NCBI GenBank assembly: GCA_028822125.1
Contig: JAPKEK010000108.1
Location: 1 to 7,009 of the forward strand
Reading direction: 5' to 3'
DNA: 7,009 nt
Origin: Pseudomonadales bacterium
GTDB taxonomy: Bacteria; Pseudomonadota; Gammaproteobacteria; Pseudomonadales; Azotimanducaceae
Position 1 is the first letter of the stretch. Each line of letters begins with the position of its first letter. The position numbers were made by a program, and so were the translations under genes. Under the pieces are notes generated by a model, which had not been told where the DNA came from, searched no databases, and saw nothing but the letters and a program-made list of their open reading frames with translations. This document shows positions 1-5,437 of the stretch, piece after piece.

Positions 1-1008
1 GATAGGTCAGATCGCCCTGGTCGGATACCGCGCCCCAGGTGCCGCAGATTGTGTTTAAATTTTTGGGTATAAAACCTGCTGCTATGGCTTGCTGAAAGGG
101 TTTCCTCAGGAAGGGGGAGAACATCTCATCCTCTTTGCCGGTGGTTTCAATCGTCCACTCACCACCGGCCCAATCAGAGTAGGTTTGCGGATCTGCCTTG
201 ACGTCGTCAATGAAGCGTTTTTTATCAACACCGGTCATGGAAAACATGACCGATGCAGCCATCATCTTTTCAGTCGGTGTTTTGTGATCCGTTGCCCCTG
301 CCAAGGCGGCAATGTCGGCATCCCCGGTGGCATCAATCACGCGCTGAGCCAGTATGGCTTAACGTCCTGATTTGCTCTCGACAATGACACCTTCGATAAC
401 TCCTTCATTGACGATAGTGACGACTACGCTGCGGTGCAGCAGCGGACTGATTCCAGCTTCCAGTACCAGTTCTGCAACGTACTTATAGGCCTCGCCGTCC
501 AGCGCATAACTGTTGGACTGTGGTTCTGGCTGGGCCGCCCCCATGGCTTTAGCTCGCTGTTCAAATTCGATGCCAATGCCTTCGCTGTCTACCGTCTACT
601 CGTGTCGATACCAGGCAAAGCCTTCCACCCCGACTTGAGTAATATTACCGCCGAAACAACCATAGCGTTCGACTAGGGTCGTTTGCCCCTGCTCGAGCCG
701 ATGCTATTGCTGCCGCAAGGCCTGCAGGACCGCTACCGACCAGCAGAACATCGGTCGAGAGAATGACCGGTGTTTCTCGTACAGGCTCGGTGATGAATTG
801 CATAGGTACTGCCTGCGAGTGGATTCCTGGTAATAGTGCACGGAATCCAGGCGGGTTAACAGCATCAGGCCAGTCAAGCTATCCCCGGGCCATGCTGGTA
901 AGTTGTTACCCGTTGCTGCGGCGCCTTTCAGAGGCGTAGTGAGCGCCAGCTCCAACGTCGCCTGCAGGCTGCTTTAAAGTTACTGCGGCGTTTATTGCCC
1001 TTTAATAT
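1..1008 (-). pseudogene. Decayed FAD-dependent oxidoreductase, probably Tat-exported, 5' part only
   Basis: Reading leftwards, three frames together give the N-terminal half of a FAD-binding oxidoreductase (FAD_oxidored/HI0933-like flavoprotein class). The clearest part is the dinucleotide-binding motif GSGPAGLAAAIASARAGA at about 747-684, followed after a frame change by TTLVERYGCFGG. Later comes RVIDATGDADIAALAG, a second typical FAD-contact motif. Lesions seen: a frame change at base 683 (one base where a codon is expected, fitting loss of two bases), an in-frame TAG at 598-596 and an in-frame TAA at 361-359. Near the N-terminus the frame at 803 meets a TAG at 881-879, while the matching upstream peptide lies in another frame (about 955-880). 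KRRSNF at 993-976, in a third frame, resembles a Tat twin-arginine signal. Behind it an ATA at 1008-1006 sits 6 bases after GGAAAG, suggesting a lost ATG. The gene continues past the left edge. It lies about 40 bases behind the sulfotransferase, on the same strand, so the two were probably co-transcribed. The substrate is unknown. Confidence 0.85.
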
Positions 1009-1048
1009 TTGGCACTTTCCGCCCGGGGAAAGGGAAAAGGGCGACCTT

Positions 1049-2194
1049 TCACATCAGGCCGTTGAGCCGGTTTATATTGGCATGTCGGCGCGGGTCTAAG
1101 TCTTTATCGACCAGGGCTGGATGGTCCGGGGGGTAGCGGTGGGCCCGATAAATACTCACAGTTGCCTCACCGCGTTTGTTATTGTTGACGAACGGATTAA
1201 TCCATTCCCAGACGACATCCCTGGCTTTGTTAACTTCAAATAGTCTGCCACTGGTGCCTTCACAGACCAGCGTATTACCGGAAGCAAGGCGCGAAGCGCC
1301 CGATATATGCCCGCTGTAAAATTGCTGGAATGGCACGCCGTGGTAGGTCCAGACAACCTCGTCTGTGTCAGGGTTGATTTCAATCACCCGCGAAGAGGAA
1401 GAATCCCCATTGTCAAAGACCTGAATATGATCACCGACCCAGGTAGGGTTGTGTTGACCATGACCGCGACCGAACTTCCAGCGAATTTCAGTTGCAGCTG
1501 CATTAATTACGGCTACACGATTGCTATTGCGGGCTGAAAATACGATTTCACTTTTTTCATTGATATCGATGCCATTGAGATGAGTCCATTCCCATCGGCG
1601 TGTGCTTGGCGTTATTGGATCCTTGATAGGATCGAGGAGTTTCCAGGTATTTATTCGCCTGACTTCTCTGCCCTGGCTGTCAATTTCAACAAGATCATCT
1701 CCGAGTAAACGCGGTAGTCTTTCTCGAGGCATCTTATAGCCACCTCGCACGCTCTTGTGCAGATCCTCTGGTAGTTCAACCCATTCAGGCACCATGGTGT
1801 TGCCGTTTTCAAAGCGGTAGAAATCATGATGCTGACTGCGGTTTTCATATTCCCAGACAATATCTCCCTGCCAGTTCATTTCACATAGGGTGGTGTGATA
1901 TCCGCCCAGGCGGGTCACATGTTGTTCAAAGGGCAAGGGCGCTTTGGTAGGCTCATCCTTAGGTGCGGTTGGCAAATCAACATCAGAACCGGTCATCAAC
2001 AGGTTACCGTTTTTCAGCAGGCGGCCGTATCCTGGTCGGATATGACTAAATAACCAGCGATGAACGACCCGGCCGTCCATATCGATCAGGTAGGACGAGG
2101 AGTCGCCATGTGGGGTCAGCAAAGTATAGCCTTTGGTCGAAAGGCCGGGGTTATGAAAAGTCAGGCCTACTGGCCGATTAATTGACCACCCCAT
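1049..2194 (-). CDS. Arylsulfotransferase-family (ASST) beta-propeller protein
   Basis: A 381-residue protein of the arylsulfotransferase family (Pfam Arylsulfotrans / Arylsulfotran_2), whose characterised members move sulfate from one phenolic ester to another without PAPS. Beta-propeller repeats are visible as strands ending in W plus an aromatic: YLIDMDGRVVHRW (35-47), GDIVWEY (110-116), EIRWKF (236-241), EVVWTY (279-284) and DVVWEW (326-331). Comparison from memory with E. coli AssT places the active site at H122/H123 (QHHDF), H205 (WTHLNG), R222 (FSARN) and H248 (GQHNP, followed by FDNGD at 260-264). All are present, so the protein is probably active. The start is firm: AGGAG lies 6 bases upstream and an in-frame TAA closes the frame five codons before the ATG. 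There is no signal peptide, unlike the periplasmic E. coli-type enzyme, and the protein is much shorter. It heads a leftward unit whose second gene is the broken oxidoreductase. The acceptor and donor are unknown. Confidence 0.85.
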   Translation of the reverse strand: MGWSINRPVGLTFHNPGLSTKGYTLLTPHGDSSSYLIDMDGRVVHRWLFSHIRPGYGRLLKNGNLLMTGSDVDLPTAPKDEPTKAPLPFEQHVTRLGGYHTTLCEMNWQGDIVWEYENRSQHHDFYRFENGNTMVPEWVELPEDLHKSVRGGYKMPRERLPRLLGDDLVEIDSQGREVRRINTWKLLDPIKDPITPSTRRWEWTHLNGIDINEKSEIVFSARNSNRVAVINAAATEIRWKFGRGHGQHNPTWVGDHIQVFDNGDSSSSRVIEINPDTDEVVWTYHGVPFQQFYSGHISGASRLASGNTLVCEGTSGRLFEVNKARDVVWEWINPFVNNNKRGEATVSIYRAHRYPPDHPALVDKDLDPRRHANINRLNGLM

Positions 2195-2200
2195 TGATGA

Positions 2201-2205
2201 CTCCT
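2201..2205 (-). promoter_or_regulatory. Ribosome binding site of the sulfotransferase
   Basis: AGGAG on the minus strand, six bases before the ATG at 2194. It fixes the start together with the in-frame TAA immediately upstream. Confidence 0.8.
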
Positions 2206-2234
2206 GTTAAGTGTAGTTTAGATGTGAATGCTGA

Positions 2235-2240
2235 ACTATA
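2235..2240 (-). promoter_or_regulatory. Possible -10 box for the sulfotransferase
   Basis: TATAGT on the minus strand, about 40 bases before the start codon, with TG directly in front of it. No good -35 box is found at 16-18 bases (the nearest, TTGCCA, is about 20 away). This is only a candidate. Confidence 0.3.
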
Positions 2241-2572
2241 CATCAGTTTGCAGACATTGATGGCAATGGCCAGGATTGCCCGGATCTGGAACTGAAGGTT
2301 GTGGTGCCTCGCGGGCGGGTCGTTGTTCGATTTATCAGGCAATCTAACAATACCGCTAAAGGGATCCTCAGAAACCGTTCAGGGTGTTGACAGTCGATCA
2401 TGGTACAGAAGAATTTATCACCAAAATGGTTCGCTCTTTGCACTACGTCTATATCTGGGGTTGTCACTGGGGTCACCTCTGGCGCAGTCTGCCGTAAAAC
2501 CAGGGCGCCTTCTATTATTGATAACCTTGTCTAGTGTTACTATTGCGCTGACCCTTAGGTTTAAGGCGAATG

Positions 2573-2602
2573 TTGAGTTGGTCGACAGATTTAATGTAAA
2601 TT
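2573..2602 (+). promoter_or_regulatory. Possible promoter for the DUF952 gene
   Basis: TTGAGT (2573-2578), an 18-base spacer, then TAAATT (2597-2602). The fit to sigma70 is moderate and the spacer is one base over optimum. The predicted transcript would begin near 2609, upstream of both candidate start codons, so it does not choose between them. Confidence 0.3.
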
Positions 2603-2721
2603 TGAACTGAAGGTTAAATCGATCAAACGCGGAAAATGAAAGTTATTTGCGGGTCAGGCACTTTTTAATAATCGTTGCCCTCTTTTCTATTTCAGCGCGG
2701 GTAATCTATTCAGGCATTGAT

Positions 2722-3138
2722 ATGAATCCACTTAACCACCCTTTTGTATTTCATCTCGTCCAGGCAGTACAGTGGCAGCAGGCGCAGTCTACAGGCGCAG
2801 TTTACTTCCCGCCAACCTATGAACAGGATGGATTCACGCATGGTACTTCAGACCCAGAAAAACTACTTAAAGTGGCTAATCGTTTTTACGCACGGGTCGC
2901 AGGAGATTGGTTGTGCCTTAAGATGACTGTGCAGCGTCTTGCCGAAACCGGTGTGCAGACCGTATTTGAAGAAGCAGCGCCTGTTGGTGATATCCAACCA
3001 GGCGACGCTGGTGCGGGCAGCGAGCTATTCCCGCATATTCTGGGGGGAATCCATCCCGATGCGGTGATCGAGGTTCATACCGTTGCCAGAGATGCCGCCG
3101 GTAATTATCTGAGTATCACGGGTGTCACTGCTACCTGA
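2722..3138 (+). CDS. DUF952 domain-containing protein
   Basis: A 138-residue protein matching the DUF952 family (PF06108) over nearly its full length. The family's N-terminal strand is seen at FVFHLV (8-13), the G-x-Y-x-P region at GAVYFPPTYEQ (25-35), the hallmark DGFTHGTS at 36-43 and the C-terminal hallmark FPHILGGI at 103-110. The biochemical role is unknown. I recall the family being grouped with ADP-ribosyltransferase-like folds, which I cannot verify here. The ATG at 2722 is chosen because DUF952 proteins usually begin a few residues before the FHLV strand. It has only a weak AGG upstream. The same frame can start at a TTG at 2647, adding 25 residues with a hydrophobic stretch (HFLIIVALFSISARVIYS) that could be a signal or anchor. 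The domain looks cytosolic, so I prefer the short form. The gene stands alone, about 100 bases before the oxidoreductase, which has its own promoter. Confidence 0.8.
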   Translation: MNPLNHPFVFHLVQAVQWQQAQSTGAVYFPPTYEQDGFTHGTSDPEKLLKVANRFYARVAGDWLCLKMTVQRLAETGVQTVFEEAAPVGDIQPGDAGAGSELFPHILGGIHPDAVIEVHTVARDAAGNYLSITGVTAT

Positions 3139-3182
3139 GTCGCCAGTGTCAAAGCCTACTTGTTTGTGCACCCCAGCCAAAG

Positions 3183-3214
3183 TATCTTGAAACCAAACTA
3201 TCTTGAAATATAAC
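3183..3214 (+). promoter_or_regulatory. Sigma70-type promoter of the LLM oxidoreductase, with a tandem decamer
   Basis: TTGAAA (3187-3192), a 16-base spacer and TATAAC (3209-3214) make a good sigma70 match. Transcription would start near 3220, giving a leader of about 20 bases. The decamer TATCTTGAAA occurs twice with a period of 16 (3183-3192 and 3199-3208). The first copy contains the -35 box and the second ends against the -10 box. Confidence 0.6.
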
Positions 3215-3226
3215 GGATCAGGACAC

Positions 3227-3232
3227 AGGGGA
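3227..3232 (+). promoter_or_regulatory. Ribosome binding site of the LLM oxidoreductase
   Basis: AGGGGA five bases before the ATG at 3238. It supports that start. Confidence 0.75.
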
Positions 3233-3237
3233 CGATA

Positions 3238-4146
3238 ATGGACTGGGGCATACATTTACCGCAATTGGGCAACCAAGTCAGTCGTGAAAGCCTGAAGGGT
3301 TTTGCACAACGGCTCGATACGCTGGGTATTCATTCCGGCTGGGTCAGTGATCACGTTTGCTGGCCGGCCGAATTTGAACCTAAATACCCGTATACCGATG
3401 ATGGTAGTTTCCCGGCACCGAATGATATGGCTTGGTTAGACCCCCTTGGCACGCTGTTATTTGTATCTGCCTGTACTGAGAATCTGAAGCTGGGTACAAC
3501 GGTACTGATTCTTCCTTATCGTCTGCCTGTAGTCACAGCAAAACAGTTAGCAACACTGGATGTTCTATCCAATGGTCGATTGATACTGGGTGCCGGTATC
3601 GGCTGGATGAAGGAGGAAGCAGAAGTTCTTGGCATGCCGTTTGATAACCGGGGTAAAAGGAGTAACGAACAGTTGGAAATTTTTCTCTCATTGTTTACTG
3701 ATGAGGAACCTGAATTCCGGGGTGATTATTATCAGATCCCTAAAGTGAAGTTTGAACCCAAGCCTGTCCAAAATCCCATCCCCGTCTGGATCGGTGGTGA
3801 TACCCCCATGGCGTTTCGCCGGGTGGCACGCTATGGCCAGGGTTTCCAGGCGGCGTTTCAGCCGTTGAGTCGGATCAGGGAAGAAATTGATGAAATCAGG
3901 CAGTGCTGCGAAAATATTGGGCGTGATCCAGTAGAATTGACCTTTTCTGTGCGCATGTACCTTGATCCCATGGGCATCATGGAGAAGGAGAAATCGCTTA
4001 CAGGCACTCCGGAGCAAATGCAGGTCATCGTGGCGCAGATGGCGTCAATCGGAGTCTCTCATATTCTTCTCGATCCAGTCGCTCCGGGAGGCATTCAGGG
4101 ACGACTGGAGGCGGTTGAAACCTTTATGGAAATAATGGCTGGCTGA
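3238..4146 (+). CDS. LLM-class (luciferase-like) flavin/F420-dependent oxidoreductase
   Basis: A 302-residue, full-length luciferase-like monooxygenase-fold (TIM barrel) protein. It resembles the group named probable F420-dependent oxidoreductase, Rv2161c family (TIGR03619). Visible family landmarks are the N-terminal strand WGIHLPQ (3-9), the LGIHSGWVSDHV segment (29-40), LKLGTTVLILPYRLPVVTAK (83-102), LSNGRLILGAGIGWMKEE (110-127) with the RGKRSNEQLEI helix (138-148), and PVWIGGDTP (182-190) before the C-terminal barrel strands. Members transfer a hydride or oxygenate small organic substrates using reduced FMN or coenzyme F420. The sequence alone does not tell which cofactor is used, and F420 is patchy in Gammaproteobacteria. 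There is no signal peptide or membrane segment, so it is cytoplasmic. The start is fixed by AGGGGA five bases upstream, and a good promoter lies directly before it. The gene is monocistronic, converging on the protease gene about 100 bases away. The substrate is unknown. Confidence 0.87.
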   Translation: MDWGIHLPQLGNQVSRESLKGFAQRLDTLGIHSGWVSDHVCWPAEFEPKYPYTDDGSFPAPNDMAWLDPLGTLLFVSACTENLKLGTTVLILPYRLPVVTAKQLATLDVLSNGRLILGAGIGWMKEEAEVLGMPFDNRGKRSNEQLEIFLSLFTDEEPEFRGDYYQIPKVKFEPKPVQNPIPVWIGGDTPMAFRRVARYGQGFQAAFQPLSRIREEIDEIRQCCENIGRDPVELTFSVRMYLDPMGIMEKEKSLTGTPEQMQVIVAQMASIGVSHILLDPVAPGGIQGRLEAVETFMEIMAG

Positions 4147-4167
4147 GCGGTTTCTGTTTTGCTGAAT

Positions 4168-4188
4168 AGTCTGAACGGCGTTCAGATT
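4168..4188. terminator. Hairpin behind the LLM oxidoreductase, possible terminator
   Basis: TCTGAAC-GGC-GTTCAGA is a perfect 7-bp stem with a 3-base loop (4170-4186), extendable by a G-T and an A-T pair. It lies 22 bases after the oxidoreductase stop, between convergent genes. Neither strand has a proper T-run after it, so it is a weak intrinsic terminator at best, or a transcript-end stabiliser. Confidence 0.4.
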
Positions 4189-4236
4189 AAAGTGAACGTT
4201 GAGTGGAAATAAAGAGAATGCCGGTGTCAGGTAAGC

Positions 4237-4253
4237 CAAAGAATTATTCTTTG
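4237..4253. repeat. Hairpin straddling the PrsW stop codon
   Basis: CAAAGAA-TTA-TTCTTTG is a perfect 7-bp inverted repeat whose 3-base loop is exactly the protease stop codon (TAA on the minus strand). Its stem is AT-rich. It may help define the 3' end, or may be chance. Confidence 0.3.
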
Positions 4254-4927
4254 AATGGGGAAGCCTTGACGTGGTGGCTCATTGCCTTGCGGCAGTATAC
4301 AAAGCTGGCGATGATCAGAGGCAGCACGGCGAAGGTCAGTAGTGTTGATTCATCCTGGAACAGCAGGAAATCGTAAGCACCATGCAAAAGCACTGCGATG
4401 GCTAGCCCTTGCAGTCGAGTGATCCATTTCCCCTTTTGCTGCTGAAACTTTGCTTTCCCTACAAAATAACCCATGAAAATGCCAAAGGCAGCATGCATTG
4501 GGACCGCGGTGAACATTCGAGCCACTGCTGTACCGATACCACCCTCTGCAACATAGAAAATATTTTCCAGGGTAGCAAAACCAAGACTGATCATCACGGC
4601 GTAAACGATTCCATCGAAAGGCTCGTTGAAAGCAGGTTTTCTGTAGGCGTATAGAACCAGAACCAGATATTTAACCCATTCTTCGAAAAACCCAACAATA
4701 ACGAATGCCGCAATGAAGGCAGACGAAAGATCTGTATCGGTTTCCGGATCCAAAAAATGGCTATCTAAAAAAATGGATTCGGCAATTGCTGCCGGTATAC
4801 AGGTAAGGGCGCCCAGGGTAAAACATTTCAGTAGCAATACTACTGGTTCCTTCTCATGCTTGTCGCGCCAATAAACGTATAGTGCAATTGCCAGACCGGG
4901 CGCCAGAGCGAGTAGAAAAAGTATCAT
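4244..4927 (-). CDS. PrsW-family intramembrane metalloprotease (CPBP-like/PrsW)
   Basis: A 227-residue polytopic membrane protein. The PrsW signature is complete: E82-E83-x-x-K86 (FFEEWVK) at the end of a membrane helix, FDGIVYAVMISLGFATLEN (104-122) with E121, the MHAAFG segment with H145, and LLHGAYD with H182. These are the acidic residues and histidines thought to bind the catalytic zinc. Hydrophobic helices are visible at about 1-20, 29-52, 68-94, 107-126, 142-158, 171-190 and 195-211. Characterised Bacillus PrsW cleaves an anti-sigma factor inside the membrane, but the target here is unknown and no sigma/anti-sigma pair is nearby. The frame opens further upstream at a TTG (4963). I chose the ATG at 4927 because AGGAAGAG lies 7 bases before it and a likely -10 box overlaps the region upstream, leaving the TTG outside the transcript. 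The gene stands alone and converges with the LLM oxidoreductase. Confidence 0.85.
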   Translation of the reverse strand: MILFLLALAPGLAIALYVYWRDKHEKEPVVLLLKCFTLGALTCIPAAIAESIFLDSHFLDPETDTDLSSAFIAAFVIVGFFEEWVKYLVLVLYAYRKPAFNEPFDGIVYAVMISLGFATLENIFYVAEGGIGTAVARMFTAVPMHAAFGIFMGYFVGKAKFQQQKGKWITRLQGLAIAVLLHGAYDFLLFQDESTLLTFAVLPLIIASFVYCRKAMSHHVKASPFKE

Positions 4928-4934
4928 GGGTCGA

Positions 4935-4942
4935 CTCTTCCT
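4935..4942 (-). promoter_or_regulatory. Ribosome binding site deciding the PrsW start
   Basis: AGGAAGAG on the minus strand, seven bases before the ATG at 4927. It selects this start over the TTG twelve codons upstream. Confidence 0.75.
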
Positions 4943-4953
4943 GAATTTTTTCA

Positions 4954-4962
4954 ATAATAGCA
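4954..4962 (-). promoter_or_regulatory. Extended -10 promoter element of PrsW
   Basis: TGCTATTAT on the minus strand fits an extended -10 (TGnTATAAT). No clear -35 is present, which extended -10 promoters tolerate. Transcription would start near 4947, giving a leader of about 20 bases. Confidence 0.45.
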
Positions 4963-5203
4963 ACTATCTCGCTCGGAACCTGGAAAGCGATCAGGTTGAC
5001 AGCAACGAGATCAGGGCCCTTCAATGAATTGAAAGAGGCGGTAAAGGAGAGTAATGGCCACTTTAATACCCCTTTCAGGAGGCCGTGTTTTAACAGCCTG
5101 GTTGCACGATCCTATGCTAGCCGCTGAGCTGGACTACCTGGATAGGTCAATTTTGAGGACAGTGCCATAAATAGGTATGGCTTGCGTAGAAATGACATAG
5201 GTT

Positions 5204-5280
5204 CTAACCTTAGTTCGAGACTATCGTTTGTTAAGGTTTTCAGCTCGCCTGAATGCAGGCCAGTTCGAAGCTAAGGTTAG
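5204..5280. repeat. Nested inverted repeat upstream of the amidohydrolase
   Basis: Left arm CTAACCTTAGTTCGA (5204-5218) pairs with the right arm (5265-5280, containing CTAAGGTTAG at 5271-5280). There are fifteen pairs with a single bulged base at 5270, and three more G-T pairs are possible outside. The enclosed loop contains a second perfect hairpin GCCTG-AATG-CAGGC (5247-5260). In RNA this would be a two-tier stem ending about 160 bases before the amidohydrolase start. It could be a structured leader or small RNA, a repeat element or a binding site. Confidence 0.6.
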
Positions 5281-5303
5281 GGTATCGAAAACACGCTGTG
5301 ATT

Positions 5304-5316
5304 GATCTGGGAGATC
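5304..5316. promoter_or_regulatory. Possible operator palindrome
   Basis: GATCT-GGG-AGATC, a perfect 5+3+5 palindrome about 50 bases before a TACAAT -10 candidate. The position suits a regulator site, but the length is short enough to arise by chance. Confidence 0.25.
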
Positions 5317-5366
5317 TTGTTGTGATCCTACCCTGGGGACACCTGCATCACTTTAGCCGGTGAAAG

Positions 5367-5372
5367 TACAAT
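5367..5372 (+). promoter_or_regulatory. Candidate -10 box for the amidohydrolase
   Basis: TACAAT differs from consensus at one base and lies about 65 bases before the ATG. The hexamer 17 bases upstream (TGCATC, 5344-5349) is a poor -35, so an activator may be needed. Confidence 0.35.
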
Positions 5373-5423
5373 AAATATTTTAAGGTGCAGTTGAGGGAAA
5401 TTATGGATTGGCGGCTGCTAATC

Positions 5424-5432
5424 AAAGGGAGG
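5424..5432 (+). promoter_or_regulatory. Ribosome binding site deciding the amidohydrolase start
   Basis: AAAGGGAGG with 5 bases to the ATG at 5438. It selects this start over an earlier in-frame start codon near 5408 that would put ten polar residues before the signal peptide. Confidence 0.8.
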
Positions 5433-5437
5433 TTGTT

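Larger units (their letters stand above)
2206..2721. other. Gap between divergent genes, no convincing gene
   Basis: About 500 bases between the leftward sulfotransferase and the rightward DUF952 gene. Open frames occur on both strands (for example plus 2299-2610 and minus 2243-2476), but none has a recognisable domain, a ribosome binding site or protein-like composition throughout. Two short plus-strand stretches read somewhat like protein. One spans about 2246-2390 (it includes DLELKVVVPRGRVVVRF) and ends in a stop. The other spans about 2365-2497 (it includes VDHGTEEFITKMVRSLHYV), in another frame, and also ends in a stop. They could be remnants of a lost gene or chance. The promoters for both flanking genes should lie here. 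Confidence 0.5.
4964..5437. other. Gap before the amidohydrolase, regulatory-looking, no convincing gene
   Basis: About 470 bases between the divergent PrsW and amidohydrolase genes. It holds several inverted repeats: TTCAAT-GA-ATTGAA (5020-5033), GCCATA-AATAGG-TATGGC (5164-5181), a large nested repeat (5204-5280) and GATCT-GGG-AGATC (5304-5316). On the minus strand an ATG frame from 5168 to 4854 is open for 105 codons except for one TAG (5114-5112). It has no ribosome binding site, matches nothing I recognise and overlaps the PrsW promoter and start, so I do not call it a gene. Confidence 0.5.

Noticed and set aside
89..676. Plus-strand open frames at 89-370 and 434-676
   Set aside because: They lie antisense to the oxidoreductase pseudogene, whose minus-strand translation carries clear FAD-binding motifs. 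No ribosome binding site or domain.
704..955. Minus-strand 83-codon frame as a separate small gene
   Set aside because: Its first part matches the expected N-terminal region of the oxidoreductase and its second part is the wrong frame of the same gene. It is explained by frameshift decay.
1017..1042. CGCCC...GGGCG inverted repeat between the sulfotransferase and the pseudogene as a terminator
   Set aside because: Only five pairs, a long pyrimidine-rich loop on the transcribed strand and no T-run.
2243..2476. Minus-strand 77-codon frame upstream of the sulfotransferase
   Set aside because: No domain, and it ends within the likely sulfotransferase promoter; likely chance.
2299..2610. Plus-strand 103-codon frame in the divergent gap
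   Set aside because: No ribosome binding site, no recognisable domain and irregular composition; likely chance.
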